Source: Hydractinia symbiolongicarpus (lineage: Eukaryota; Cnidaria; Hydrozoa; Anthoathecata; Hydractiniidae). Taken from it: 64,000 nt of DNA. This document shows, in pieces, positions 1 to 12,900 of the stretch. The first letter of the stretch is position 1. Every line of letters starts with the position of its first letter. Made by a program: the position numbers and the translations under genes. The stretch covers positions 2,170,001 to 2,234,000 of the forward strand of contig NC_079885.1 in NCBI RefSeq assembly GCF_029227915.1, in the 5' to 3' direction. Under the pieces are notes generated by a model. It ran no database searches and was not told the DNA's origin. It saw only the letters and a list, made by a program, of their open reading frames with translations.

Positions 1-55
1 TGAAAACATTTTTGAAAACTACAAGTCTCATGCGTTTTAGTGGTGAAAAGATAAT
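1..55 (+). repeat. Partial monomer at left window edge
   Basis: The last 55 bases of a monomer (GAAAACATTTTTG ... AAAAGATAATT), cut by the window edge. Its end matches the Q-type monomer that precedes the D monomer at 926. Confidence 0.85.
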
Positions 56-317
56 TTGAAAAATCGTTCGGGAAATCAGTTTACTCCCTGGGTACTTTCT
101 TTATATACATTCAACTATACGGGCCTAACCGAAATGAGTTTACTCATAGGGTACTTTCTTTGTATACATTCGACTAAACGTGCCACGCCCGGGATTTACG
201 GGGAATCGCGGGTTTTCGTTTGCCGGCGATTAAACCACTTTCACTAAGCGTCTCATCAAAAATTAAAACATTTCTGAAAACTACAAGTCTCATGCGTTTT
301 GGTGGTGAAAATATAAT
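56..317 (+). repeat. Out-of-register fused monomer D/H (262 bp)
   Basis: A D-type monomer runs normally to GGGCCTAACC at 130 and then jumps back to GAAATGAG at 131, the early part of an H-type monomer. About 59 bp of monomer (72-130) is therefore present twice in slightly different versions. This is the only junction I found that breaks the 203-bp phase by more than a few bases. GAAAT occurs near both recombining sites and may have served as microhomology. Confidence 0.85.
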
Positions 318-1956
318 TTAAAGAATCGTTCGGGAAATGAGTTTACTCCCTGGGTACCTTCTTTGTATAATTTTGACTATACGGGCCGAGTCCGGGATTT
401 ACGGGAAATCGCGCGTTTTCGTTTGCCGGCGATTAAACCACTTTCACTAAGCGTCTCATCAAAAATTAAAACATTTCTGAAAACTACAAGTCTCATGCGT
501 TTTAGTGGTGAAAAGATAATTTAAAAAATCGTTTTGGAAATGAGTTTAATCACAGGGTACTTTCTTTGTAAACATTCGACTATACGGGACAAACCCGGGT
601 TTTAGGGAAATCGTGGTATTTCGTTTGCCGGCAATTAAACTTCTTTTATTCAGCGTCTCATCAAAAATGAAAACACTTTTGAAAACTACAAGTCTCACGC
701 GTTTTAGTGGTGAAAAAATAATTTAAGAAATCGTTCTGGAAATGAGTGTACTCACAGGGTACTTTCTTTGTATACATTCGACGATACGGGCCAAGCCCGG
801 GATTTACGGGAAATCGCGGGTTTTCGTTTGCCGGCGATTAAACTCCTTTTATTCAGCGTCTCATCAAAAATGAAAACATTTTTGAAAACTACAAGTCTCA
901 TGCGTTTTAGTGGTGAAAAGATAATTTGAAAAATCGTTCGGGAAATCAGTTTACTCCCTGGGTACTTTCTTTATATACATTCAACTATACGGGCCTAACC
1001 CGGGATTTATGGGAAATCGCGGGTTTTCGTTTGCCGGCAATTAAACTTCTTTTATTCAGCGTCTCATCAAAAATGAAAACAGTTTTGAAAACTACAAGTC
1101 TCACGCGTTTTAGTGGTGATAATATAATTTAAAAAATCGTTCTGGAAATGAGTTTACTCACAGGGTACTTTCTTTGTATACATTCGACGATACGGGCCAA
1201 GCCCGGGATTTACGGGAAATCGCGGGTTTTCGTTTGCCGGCGATTAAACTTCTTTCATTAAGCGTCTCATCAAAAATGAAAACATTTTTGAAAACTACAA
1301 GTCTCATGCGTTTTAGTGGTGAAAAGATAATTTAAAAAATCGTTTTGGAAATGAGTTTACTCACAGGGTACTTTCTTTGTATACATTCGACTAAACGGGC
1401 CACGCCCGGGATTTACGGGAAATCGCGCGTTTTCGTTTGCTGGCGATTAAACTCCTTTTATTCAGCGTCTCATTAAAAATGAAAACATTTTTGAAAACTA
1501 CAAGTCTCGTGCGTTTTAGTGGTGAAAAAAAAATTTAAAAAATCGTTCGGGAAATGAGTTTACACCCTGGGTACTTTCTTTGTATACATTCGACTATACG
1601 GGCCAAGCCCGGGATTTACGTGAAATAGCGGGTTTTTGTTTGCCGGCGATTAAACCTCTTTCATTAAGCGTCTCATCAAAAATGAAAACATTTTTGGAAA
1701 CTACAAGTCTCATTCGTTCTAGTGGTGCAGAAATAATTTGAAAAATCGTTCGGGAAATCAGTTTACTCCCTGGGTACTTTCTTTATATACATTCAACTAT
1801 ACGGGCCAAGCCCGGGATTTACGGGAAATCGCAGGTTTTTGTTTGCCGGCGATTAAACTTCTTTTATTCAGCGTCTCACCAAAAATGAAAACACTTTTGA
1901 AAACTACAAGTCTCACGCGTTTTAGTGGTGAAAATATAATTTAAAAAATCGTTTTG
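131..1956 (+). repeat. Nonamer HOR unit, copy 1 (1,826 bp)
   Basis: Order: H (partial, from 131), I (318), J/D'' chimera (521), Q (723), D (926), E (1129), H2 (1332), L2 (1535), D' (1738), plus the start of the next H. Private variants such as CATAGGGTAC, GCGTTTTGGTGG, TACCTTCTTTGTATAATT and GAGTTTAATCACAGGG recur exactly 1,826 bp downstream. Confidence 0.85.
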
Positions 1957-2753
1957 AAAATGAGTTTACTCATAGGGTACTTTCTTTGTATACATTCGAC
2001 TAAACGTGCCACGCCCGGGATTTACGGGGAATCGCGGGTTTTCGTTTGCCGGCGATTAAACCACTTTCACTAAGCGTCTCATCAAAAATTAAAACATTTC
2101 TGAAAACTACAAGTCTCATGCGTTTTGGTGGTGAAAATATAATTTAAAGAATCGTTCGGGAAATGAGTTTACTCCCTGGGTACCTTCTTTGTATAATTTT
2201 GACTATACGGGCCGAGTCCGGGATTTACGGGAAATCGCGCGTTTTCGTTTGCCGGCGATTAAACCACTTTCACTAAGCGTCTCATCAAAAATTAAAACAT
2301 TTCTGAAAACTACAAGTCTCATGCGTTTTAGTGGTGAAAAGATAATTTAAAAAATCGTTTTGGAAATGAGTTTAATCACAGGGTACTTTCTTTGTAAACA
2401 TTCGACTATACGGGACAAACCCGGGTTTTAGGGAAATCGTGGTATTTCGTTTGCCGGCAATTAAACTTCTTTTATTCAGCGTCTCATCAAAAATGAAAAC
2501 ACTTTTGAAAACTACAAGTCTCACGCGTTTTAGTGGTGAAAAAATAATTTAAGAAATCGTTCTGGAAATGAGTGTACTCACAGGGTACTTTCTTTGTATA
2601 CATTCGACGATACGGGCCAAGCCCTGGATTTACGGGAAATCGCGGGTTTTCGTTTGCCGGCGATTAAACTCCTTTTATTCAGCGTCTCATCAAAAATGAA
2701 AACATTTTTGAAAACTACAAGTCTCATGCGTTTTAGTGGTGAAAAGATAATTT
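1957..2753 (+). repeat. Nonamer HOR unit, partial copy 2 (H-I-J/D''-Q)
   Basis: Near-identical to 131-927 at a shift of 1,826 bp. The only difference I noticed is CCCTGG for CCCGGG near 2624. Identity stops at 2754, where TTTA replaces TTTG. From there the sequence follows a different neighbour (H2, as at 1332) instead of D. Confidence 0.85.
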
Positions 2754-3764
2754 AAAAAATCGTTTTGGAAATGAGTTTACTCACAGGGTACTTTCTTTGT
2801 ATACATTCGACTAAACGGGCCACGCCCGGGATTTACGGGAAATCGCGCGTTTTCGTTTGCTGGCGATTAAACTCCTTTTATTCAGCGTCTCATTAAAAAT
2901 GAAAACATTTTTGAAAACTACAAGTCTCGTGCGTTTTAGTGGTGAAAAAAAAATTTAAAAAATCTTTCGGGAAATGAGTTTACTCCCTGGGTACTTTCGT
3001 TGTATACTTTTGACTATACGGGCCGAATCCGTGATTTACGGGAAATCGCGGTTTTCGTTTGCCGGCGATTAAACTCCTTTTATTCAGCGTCTCATCAAAA
3101 ATAAAAACATTTTTGAAAACTACAAGTCTTATGCGTTTTAGTGGTGAAAAGATAATTTAAAAAATCGTTTTGGAAATGAGTTTACTCACAGTGTACTTTC
3201 TTTGTATACATTCGACTATACGGGCCAAGCCCGGGATTTACAGGAAATCGCGGGTTTTCGTTTGCCGGCTATTAAACCACATTCATTAGGTGTCTCATTA
3301 AAAATGAAAACATTTCTGAAAACTACAAGTCTCATGGGCTTTAGTGGTGAAATAATAATTTTAAAAATCGTTCGGGAAATGAGTTTACTCCCTGGGTACT
3401 TTCTTTGTATACTTTTGACTATACGGGCCGAGTCCGGGATTTACGGGAAATCGCGCGTTTTCGTTTGCCGGCGATTAAACCACTTTCACTAAGCGTCTCA
3501 TCAAAAATTAAAACATTTCTGAAAACTACAAGTCTCATGCGTTTTAGTGGTGAAAAGATAATTTAAAAAATCGTTTTGGAAATGAGTTTACTCACAGGGT
3601 ACTTTCTATGTAAACATTCGACTATACGGGACAAACCCGGGATTTAGGGAAATCGTGGTATTTCGTTTGCCGGCGATTAAACCTCTTTCATTAAGCGTCT
3701 CATTAAAAATGAAAACATTTTTGGAAACTACAAGTCTCAATCGTTCTAGTGGTGCAGAAATAAT
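2752..3764 (+). repeat. Five monomers H2-M-N-I-J
   Basis: Starts at 2752, 2955, 3157, 3360, 3563. The first matches 1332 at a shift of about 1,420 bp. M lacks one G (GCGGTTTTCG). The N monomer has the N-type marker CAGTGTAC. The monomer at 3360 begins with an altered TTTTAAAAATCG. Confidence 0.8.
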
Positions 3765-4982
3765 TTGAAAAATCGTTCGGGAAATCAGTTTACTCCCTGG
3801 GTACTTTCTTTATATACATTCAACTATACGGGCCTAACCCGGGATTTATGGGAAATCGCAGGTTTTCGTTTGCCGGCAATTAAACTTCTTTTATTCAGCG
3901 TCTCATCAAAAATGAAAACAGTTTTGAAAACTACAAGTCTCACGCGTTTTAGTGGTGAAAATATAATTTAAAAAATCGTTCTGGAAATGAGTTTACTCAC
4001 AGGGTACTTTCTTTGTATACATTCGACGATACGGGCCAAGCCCGGGATTTACGGGAAATCGCGGGTTTTCGTTTGCCGGCGATTAAACTTCTTTCATTAA
4101 GCGTCTCATCAAAAATGAAAACATTTTTGAAAACTACAAGTCTCATGCGTTTTAGTGGTGAAAAGATAATTTAAAAAATCGTTTTGGAAATGAGTTTACT
4201 CACAGGGTACTTTCTTTGTATACATTCGACTATACGGGCCAAGCCCGGGATTTACAGGAAATCGCGGGTTTTCGTTTGCCGGCTATTAAACCACCATTCA
4301 TTAGGCGTCTCATTAAAAATGAAAACATTTCTTAAAACTACAAGTCTCATGGGCTTTAGTGGTGAAATAATAATTTAAAAAATCGTTCGGGAAATGAGTT
4401 TACTCCCTGGGTACTTTCTTTGTATACTTTTGACTATACGGGCCTAACCCGGGATTTATGGGAAATCGCAGGTTTTCGTTTGCCGGCGATTAAACTCCTT
4501 TTATTCAGCGTCTCATCAAAAATGAAAACAGTTTTGAAAACTACAAGTCTCACGCGTTTTAGTGGTGAAAATATAAATTAAAAAATCGTTTGGGAAATGA
4601 GTTTACTCCCTGGGTACTTTCTTTGTATACTTTTGACTATACGGGCCGAGTCCGGGATTTACGGGAAATCGCGCGTTTTCGTTTGCCGGCGATTAAACCA
4701 CTTTCACTAAGCGTCTCATCAAAAATTAAAACATTTCTGAAAACTACAAGTCTCATGCGTTTTAGTGGTGAAAAGATAATTTAAAAAATCGTTTTGGAAA
4801 TGAGTTTACTCACAGGGTACTTTCTTTGTAAACATTCGACTATACGGGACAAACCCGGGATTTAGGGAAATCGTGGTATTTCGTTTGCCGGCGATTAAAC
4901 CTCTTTCATTAAGCGTCACATTAAAAATGAAAACATTTTTGGAAAGTACAAGTCTCAATCGTTCTAGTGGTGCAGAAATAAT
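3765..4982 (+). repeat. Hexamer HOR D-E-F-G-I-J (1,218 bp, H missing)
   Basis: Monomer starts 3765, 3968, 4171, 4375, 4578, 4781. This is the D-to-J heptamer with H deleted, so G runs directly into an I monomer carrying the marker GTTTGGGAAATG. The same H-less order with the same marker recurs at 18178-19398, which suggests shared descent. Its D-E-F part matches 16146-16755 at a shift of 12,381 bp. Confidence 0.85.
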
Positions 4983-6405
4983 TTGAAAAATCGTTCGGGA
5001 AATCAGTTTACTCCCTGGGTACTTTCTTTATATACATTCAACTATACGGGCCTAACCCGGGATTTATGGGAAATCGCGGGTTTTCGTTTGCCGGCAATTA
5101 AACTTCTTTTATTCAGCGTCTCATCAAAAATGAAAACAGTTTTAAAAACTACAAGTCTCACGCGTTTTAGTGGTGAAAATATAATTTAAAAAATCGTTCT
5201 GGAAATGAGTTTACTCACAGGGTACTTTCTTTGTATACATTCGACGATACGGGCCAAGCCCGGGATTTACGGGAAATCGCGGGTTTTCGTTTGCCGGCGA
5301 TTAAACTTCTTTTTTAATTAAGCGTCTCATCAAAAATGAAAACATTTTTGAAAACTACAAGTCTCATGCGTTTTAGTGGTGAAAAGATAATTTAAAAAAT
5401 CGTTTTGGAAATGAGTTTACTCACAGGGTACTTTCTTTGTATACATTCGACTATACGGGCCAAGCCCGGGATTTACAGGAAATCGCGGGTTTTCGTTTGC
5501 CGGCTATTAAACCACCATTCATTAGTTGCTCATTAAAAATGAAAACATTTCTTAAAACTACAAGTCTCATGGGCTTTAGTGGTGAAATAATAATTTAAAA
5601 AATCGTTCGGGAAATGAGTTTACTCCCTGGGTACTTTCTTTGTTTACTTTTGACTATACGGGCCTAACCCGGGATTTATGGGAAATCGCAGGTTTTCGTT
5701 TGCCGGCGATTAAACTCCTTTTATTCAGCGTCTTATCAAAAATGAAAACAGTTTTGAAAACTACAAGTCTCACGCGTTTTAGTGGTGAAAATATAATTTA
5801 AAAAATCGTTTTGGAAATGAGTTTACTCACAGGGTACTTTCTTTGTATACATTCGACTAAACGGGCCACGCCCGGGATTTACGGGGAATCGCGGGTTTTC
5901 GTTTGCCGGCGATTAAACCACTTTCACTAAGCGTCTCATCAAAAATTAAAACATTTCTGAAAACTACAAGTCTCATGCGTTTTAGTGGTGAAAATATAAT
6001 TTAAAGAATCGTTCGGGAAATGAGTTTACTCCCTGGGTACTTTCTTTGTATACTTTTGACTATACGGGCCGAGTCCGGGATTTACGGGAAATCGCGCGTT
6101 TTCGTTTGCCGGCGATTAAACCACTTTCACTAAGCGTCTCATCAAAAATTAAAACATTTCTGAAAACTACAAGTCTCATGCGTTTTAGTGGTGAAAAGAT
6201 AATTTAAAAAATCGTTTTGGAAATCAGTTTACTCACAGGGTACTTTCTTTGTAAACATTCGACTATACGGGACAAACCCGGGATTTAGGGAAATCGTGGT
6301 ATTTCGTTTGCCGGCGATTAAACCTCTTTCATTAAGCGTCTCATTAAAAATGAAAACATTTTTGGAAACTACAAGTCTCAATCGTTCTAGTGGTGCAGAA
6401 ATAAT
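4983..6405 (+). repeat. Complete heptamer HOR D-E-F-G-H-I-J (1,423 bp)
   Basis: Monomer starts 4983, 5186, 5392, 5595, 5798, 6001, 6204. This is the full seven-type series. E carries a 3-bp insertion creating TTAATTAA (PacI) near 5315, F has a private TTAGTTGCTC in place of TTAGGCGTCTC, and J is one base short as in all J copies. Confidence 0.88.
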
Positions 6406-8233
6406 TTGAAAAATCGTTCGGGAAATCAGTTTACTCCCTGGGTACTTTCTTTATATACATTCAACTACACGGGCCTAACCCGGGATTTATGTGAAATCGC
6501 GGGTTTTCGTTTGCCGGCAATTAAACTTCTTTTATTCAGCGTCTCATCAAAAATGAAAACAGTTTTAAAAACTACAAGTCTCACGCGTTTTAGTGGTGAA
6601 AATATAAATTAAAAAATCGTTATGGAAATGAGTTTACTCACAGGGTACTTTCTTTGTATACATTCGACGATACGGGCCAAGCCCGGGATTTACGGGAAAT
6701 CGCGGGTTTTCGTTTGCCGGCGATTAAACTTCTTTCATTAAGCGTCTCATCAAAAATGAAAACATTTTTGAAAACTACAAGTCTCATGCGTTTTAGTGGT
6801 GAAAAGATAATTTGAAAAATCGTTTTGGAAATGAGTTAACTCACAGGGTACTTTCTTTGTATACATTCGACTATACGGGCCAAGCCCGGGATTTACAGGA
6901 AATCGCGGGTTTTCGTTTGCCGGCTATTAAACCACCATTCATTAAGCGTCTCATCAAAAATGAAAACATTTTTGGAAACTACAAGTCTCATTCGTTCTAG
7001 TGGTGCAGAAATAATTTGAAAAATCGTTCGGGAAATCAGTTTACTCCCTGGGTACTTTCTTTATATACATTCAACTATACGGGCCAAGCCCGGGACTTAC
7101 GGGAAATCGCAGGTTTTCGTTTGCCGGCGATTAAACTTCTTTTATTCAGCGTCTCACCAAAAATGAAAACACTTTTGAAAACTACAAGTCTCACGCGTTT
7201 TAGTGGTGAAAAAAAAATTCAAAAAATCGTTCGGGAAATGAGTTTACACCCTGGGTACTTTCTTTGTGTACATTCGACTATACGGGCCGAGCCCGGGATT
7301 TACGTGAAATCGCGGGTTTTCGTTTGCCGGCGATTAAACCTCTTTCATTAAGCGTCTCATCAAAAATGAAAACATTTCTAAAAACTACAAGTCTCATGCG
7401 TTTTAGTGGTGAAAAAATAATTTAAAAAATCTTTCGGGAAATGAGTTTACTCCCTGGGTACTTTCGTTGTATACTTTTGACTATACGGGCCGAATCCGTG
7501 ATTTACGGGCAATCGCGGGTTTTTGTTTGCCGGCGATTAAACTCCTTTTATTCAGCGTCTCATCAAAAATAAAAACATTTTTGAAAACTACAAGTCTTAT
7601 GCGTTTTAGTGGTGAAAAGATAATTTAAAAAATCGTTTTTGGAAATGAGTTTACTCACAGTGTACTTTCTTTGTATACATTCGACTATACGGGCCAAGCC
7701 CGGGATTTACAGGAAATCGCGGGTTTTCGTTTGCCGGCTATTAAACCACATTCATTAGGCGTCTCATTAAAAATGAAAACATTTCTGAAAACTACAAGTC
7801 TCATGGGCTTTAGTGGTGAAAATATAATTTAAAGAATCGTTCGGGAAATGAGTTTACTCCCTGGGTACTTTCTTTGTATACTTTTGACTATACGGGCCGA
7901 GTCCGGGATTTACGGGAAATCGCGCGTTTTCGTTTGCCGGCGATTAAACCACTTTCACTAAGCGTCTCATCAAAAATTAAAACATTTCTGAAAACTACAA
8001 GTCTCATGCGTTTTAGTGGTGAAAAGATAATTTAAAAAATCGTTTTGGAAATGAGTTTACTCACAGGGTACTTTCTATGTAAACATTCGACTATACGGGA
8101 CAAACCCGGGATTTAGGGAAATCGTGGTATTTCGTTTGCCGGCGATTAAACCTCTTTCATTAAGCGTCTCATTAAAAATGAAAACATTTTTGGAAACTAC
8201 AAGTCTCAATCGTTCTAGTGGTGCAGAAATAAT
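6406..8233 (+). repeat. Nonamer HOR D-E-F'-D'-L-M-N-I-J (1,828 bp)
   Basis: Starts 6406, 6609, 6812, 7016, 7219, 7422, 7625, 7829, 8032. It begins like the heptamer but leaves it after E through F' and passes through the D'-L-M-N series before returning to I-J. The N monomer ends in an H-type tail (AATATAATTTAAAG), so it is an N/H junction. A fuller relative with O and H' present is at 20619-22849. Confidence 0.85.
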
Positions 8234-10060
8234 TTGAAAAATCGTTCGGGAAATCAGTTTAATCCCTGGGTACTTTCTTTGTATACATTCGACGATACGG
8301 GCCAAGCCCGGGATTTACGGGAAATCGCGGGTTTTCGTTTGCCGGCGATTAAACTTCTTTCATTAAGCGTCTCATCAAAAATGAAAACATTTTTGAAAAC
8401 TACAAGTCTCATGCGTTTTAGTGGTGAAAAGATAATTTGAAAAATCGTTTTGGAAATGAGTTAACTCACAGGGTACTTTCTTTGTATACATTCGACTATA
8501 CGGGCCAAGCCCGGGATTTACAGGAAATCGCGGGTTTTCGTTTGCCGGCTATTAAACCACCATTCATTAAGCGTCTCATCAAAAATGAAAACATTTTTGG
8601 AAACTACAAGTCTCATTCGTTCTAGTGGTGCAGAAATAATTTGAAAAATCGTTCGGGAAATGAGTTTACACCCTGGGTACTTTCTTTGTGTACATTCGAC
8701 TATACGGGCCGAGCCCGGGATTTACGTGAAATCGCGGGTTTTCGTTTGCCGTCGATTAAACCTCTTTCATTAAGCGTCTCATCAAAAATGAAAACATTTC
8801 TAAAAACTACAAGTCTCATGCGTTTTAGTGGTGAAAAAATAATTTAAAAAATCTTTCGGGAAATGAGTTTACTCCCTGGGTACTTTCGTTGTATACTTTT
8901 GACTATACGGGCCGAATCCGTGATTTACGGGAAATCGCGGGTTTTTGTTTGCCGGCGATTAAACTCCTTTTATTCAGCGTCTCATCAAAAATAAAAACAT
9001 TTTTGAAAACTACAAGTCTTATGCGTTTTAGTGGTGAAAAGATAATTTAAAAAATCGTTTTTGGAAATGAGTTTACTCACAGTGTACTTTCTTTGTATAC
9101 ATTCGACTATACGGGCCAAGCCCGGGATTTACAGGAAATCGCGGGTTTTCGTTTGCCGGCTATTAAACCACATTCATTAGGCGTCTCATTAAAAATGAAA
9201 ACATTTCTGAAAACTACAAGTCTCATGGGCTTTAGTGGCGAAATAATAATTTAAAAAATCGTTCGGGAAATGAGTTTACTCCCTGGGTACTTCCTTTGTA
9301 TACTTTTGACTATACGGGCCGAGTCCGGGTTTGCGGGAAATTGCAGGTTTTCGTTTGCCGGCGATTAAACTCCTTTTATTCAGCGTCTCATCAAAAATAA
9401 AATCATTTTTGAAAACTACAAGTCTCATGCGTTTTAGTGGTGAAAAGATAATTTAAAAAATCGTTTTGGAAATGAGTTTACTCACAGGGTACTTTCTTTG
9501 TATACATTCGACTAAACGGGCCACGCCCGGGCTTTACGGGGAATCGCGGGTTTTCGTTTGCCGGCGATTAAACCACTTTCACTAAGCGTCTCATCAAAAA
9601 TTAAAACATTTCTGAAAACTACAAGTCTCATGCGTTTTAGTGGTGAAAATATAATTTAAAGAATCGTTCGGGAAATGAGTTTACTCCCTGGGTACTTTCT
9701 TTGTATACTTTTGACTATACGGGCCGAGTCCGGGATTTACGGGAAATCGCGCGTTTTCGTTTGCCGGCGATTAAACCACTTTCACTAAGCGTCTCATCAA
9801 AAATTAAAACATTTCTGAAAACTACAAGTCTCATGCGTTTTAGTGGTGAAAAGATAATTTAAAAAATCGTTTTGGAAATGAGTTTACTCACAGGGTACTT
9901 TCTATGTAAACATTCGACTATACGGGACAAACCCGGGATTTAGGGAAATCGTGGTATTTCGTTTGCCGGCGATTAAACCTCTTTCATTAAACGTCTCATT
10001 AAAAATGAAAACATTTTTGGAAACTACAAGTCTCAATCGTTCTAGTGGTGCAGAAATAAT
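8234..10060 (+). repeat. Nonamer HOR D/E-F'-L-M-N-O-H'-I-J (1,827 bp)
   Basis: Starts 8234, 8437, 8641, 8844, 9047, 9251, 9453, 9656, 9859. The first monomer is chimeric: D through about 8271, then E from GTATACATTCGACG. D' is absent, so F' is joined directly to L. O (9251) carries GGGTTTGCGGG and ATAAAATCATTT. Confidence 0.85.
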
Positions 10061-12697
10061 TTGAAAAATCGTTCGGGAAATCAGTTTAATCCCTGGGTAC
10101 TTTCTTTATATACATTCAACTATACGGGCCTAACCCGGGATTTATGGGAAATCGCGGGTTTTCGTTTGCCGGCAATTAAACTTCTTTTATTCAGCGTCTC
10201 ATCAAAAATGAAAACAGTTTTGAAAACTACAAGTCTCACGCGTTTTAGTGGTGAAAATATAATTTAAAAAATCGTTCTGGAAATGAGTTTACTCACAGGG
10301 TACTTTCTTTGTATACATTCGACAATACGGGCCAAGCCCGGGATTTACGGGAAATCGCGGGTTTTCGTTTGCCGGCGATTAAACTTCTTTCATTAAGCGT
10401 CTCATCAAAAATGAAAACATTTTTGAAAACTACAAGTCTCATGCGTTTTAGTGGTGAAAAGATAATTTAAAAAATCGTTTTGGAAATGAGTTTACTCACA
10501 GGGTACTTTCTTTGTAAACATTCGACTATACGGGACAAACCCGGGATTTAGGGAAATCGTGGTATTTCGTTTGCCGGTGATTAAACCTCTTTCATTAAGC
10601 GTCTCATTAAAAATGAAAACATTTTTGGAAACTACAAGTCTCAATCGTTCTAGTGGTGCAGATATAATTTGAAAAATCGTTCGGGAAATCAGTTTACTCC
10701 CTGGGTACTTTCTTTATATACATTCAACTATACGGGCCTAACCCGGGATTTACGGGAAATCGCGGGTTTTCTTTTGCCGGCAATTAAACTTCTTTTATTC
10801 AGCGTCTCATCAAAAATGAAAACACTTTTGAAAACTACAAGTCTCACGCGTTTTAGTGGTGAAAAAATAATTTAAGAAATCGTTCTGGAAATGAGTGTAC
10901 TCACAGAGTACTTTCTTTGTATACATTCGACGATACGGGCCAAGCCCGGGATTTACGGGAAATCGCGGGTTTTCGTTTGCCGGCGATTATACTCCTTTTA
11001 TTCAGCGTCTCATCAAAAATGAAAACATTTTTGAAAACTACAAGTCTCATGCGTTTTAGTGGTGAAAAGATAATTTAAAAAATCGTTTTGGAAATGAGTT
11101 TACTCACAGGGTACTTTCTTTGTATACATTCGACTAAACGGGCCACGCCCGGGATTTACGGGAAATCGCGCGTTTTCGTTTGCTGGCGATTAAACTCCTT
11201 TTATTCAGCGTCTCATTAAAAATGAAAACATTTTTGAAAACTACAAGTCTCGTGCGTTTTAGTGGTGAAAAAAAAATTTAAAAAATCGTTCGGGAAATGA
11301 GTTTACACCCTGGGTACTTTCTTTGTATACATTCGACTATACGGGCCAAGCCCGGGATTTACGTGAAATAGCGGGTTTTTGTTTGCCGGCGATTAAACCT
11401 CTTTCATTAAGCGTCTCATCAAAAATGAAAACATTTTTGGAAACTACAAGTCTCATTCGTTCTAGTGGTGCAGAAATAATTTGAAAAATCGTTCGGGAAA
11501 TCAGTTTACTCCCTGGGTACTTTCTTTATATACATTCAACTATACGGGCCAAGCCCGGGATTTACGGGAAATCGCAGGTTTTCGTTTGCCGGCGATTAAA
11601 CTTCTTTTATTCAGCGTCTCACCAAAAATGAAAACACTTTTGAAAACTACAAGTCTCACGCGTTTTAGTGGTGAAAAAAAAATTTAAAAAATCGTTCGGG
11701 AAATGAGTCTACACCCTGGGTACTTTCTTTGTGTACATTCGACTATACGGGCCGAGCCCGGGATTTACGTGAAATCGCGGGTTTTCGTTTGCCGGCGATT
11801 AAACCTCTTTCATTAAGCGTCTCATCAAAAATGAAAACATTTCTAAAAACTACAAGTCTCATGCGTTTTAGTGGTGAAAAAATAATTTAAAAAATCTTTC
11901 GGGAAATGAGTTTACTCCCTGGGTACTTTCGTTGTATACTTTTGACTATATGGGCCGAATCCGTGATTTACGGGAAATCGCGGGTTTTCGTTTGCCGGCA
12001 ATTAAACTCCTTTTATTCAGCGTCTCATCAAAAATAAAAACATTTTTGAAAACTACAAGTCTTATGCGTTTTAGTGGTGAAAAGATAATTTAAAAAATCG
12101 TTTTGGAAATGAGTTTACTCACAGGGTACTTTCTTTGTATACATTCGACTAAACGGGCCACGCCCGGGCTTTACGGGGAATCGCGGGTTTTCGTTTGCCG
12201 GCGATTAAACCACTTTCACTAAGCGTCTCATCAAAAATTAAAACATTTCTGAAAACTACAAGTCTCATGCGTTTTAGTGGTGAAAATATAATTTAAAGAA
12301 TCGTTCGGGAAATGAGTTTACTCCCTGGGTACTTTCTTTGTATACTTTTGACTATACGGGCCGAGTCCGGGATTTACGGGAAATCGCCCGTTTTCGTTTG
12401 CCGGCGATTAAACCACTTTCACTAAGCGTCTCATCAAAAATTAAAACATTTCTGAAAACTACAAGTCTCATGCGTTTTAGTGGTGAAAAGATAATTTAAA
12501 AAATCGTTTTGGAAATGAGTTTACTCACAGGGTACTTTCTATGTAAACATTCGACTATACGGGACAAACCCGGGATTTAGGGAAATCGTGGTATTTCGTT
12601 TGCCGGCGATTAAACCTCTTTCATTAAGCGTCTCATTAAAAATGAAAACATTTTTGGAAACTACAAGTCTCAATCGTTCTAGTGGTGCAGAAATAAT
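10061..12697 (+). repeat. 13-mer HOR unit (2,637 bp)
   Basis: Order: D 10061, E 10264, J 10467, D'' 10669, Q 10872, H2 11075, L2 11278, D' 11481, L 11684, M 11887, H' 12090, I 12293, J 12496. It combines the domain 1 D-E start with D''-Q, which is a staple of domain 2. Most of it is repeated from 12859 onward at a shift of 2,840 bp. Confidence 0.85.
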
Positions 12698-12900
12698 TTG
12701 AAAAATCGTTCGGGAAATCAGTTTAATCCCTGGGTACTTTCTTTATATACATTCAACTATACGGGCCTAACCCGGGATTTATGGGAAATCGCGGGTTTTC
12801 GTTTGCCGGCAATTAAACTTCTTTTATTCAGCGTCTCATCAAAAATGAAAACAGTTTTGGAAACTACAAGTCTCAATCGTTCTAGTGGTGCAGAAATAAT
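12698..12900 (+). repeat. Chimeric monomer D/J
   Basis: D type up to CAGTTTTG, then a J tail (GAAACTAC, CAATCGTTCTAG, GCAGAAATAATTTG). It produces two consecutive D starts 203 bp apart (12698 and 12901) and is the crossover scar between the 2,637-bp and 2,840-bp repeat shifts. Confidence 0.85.

Noticed and set aside
926-1132. Recurrent 61-68-codon open frames, one in many monomers (also at 1738, 3765, 16146, 62613 and others)
   Set aside because: They start at TTG or an internal ATG and span about one monomer. They change only by satellite variation and hit stops because 203 is not a multiple of three. No ribosome-binding or promoter context, no domain, no codon bias. Chance frames in a repeat.
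7016-7351. 111-codon open frame, the longest in the window
   Set aside because: It runs across D' into L only because one base change (AAATTC for AAATTT) removes the usual stop. The same monomer pair elsewhere is closed. No protein family resemblance.
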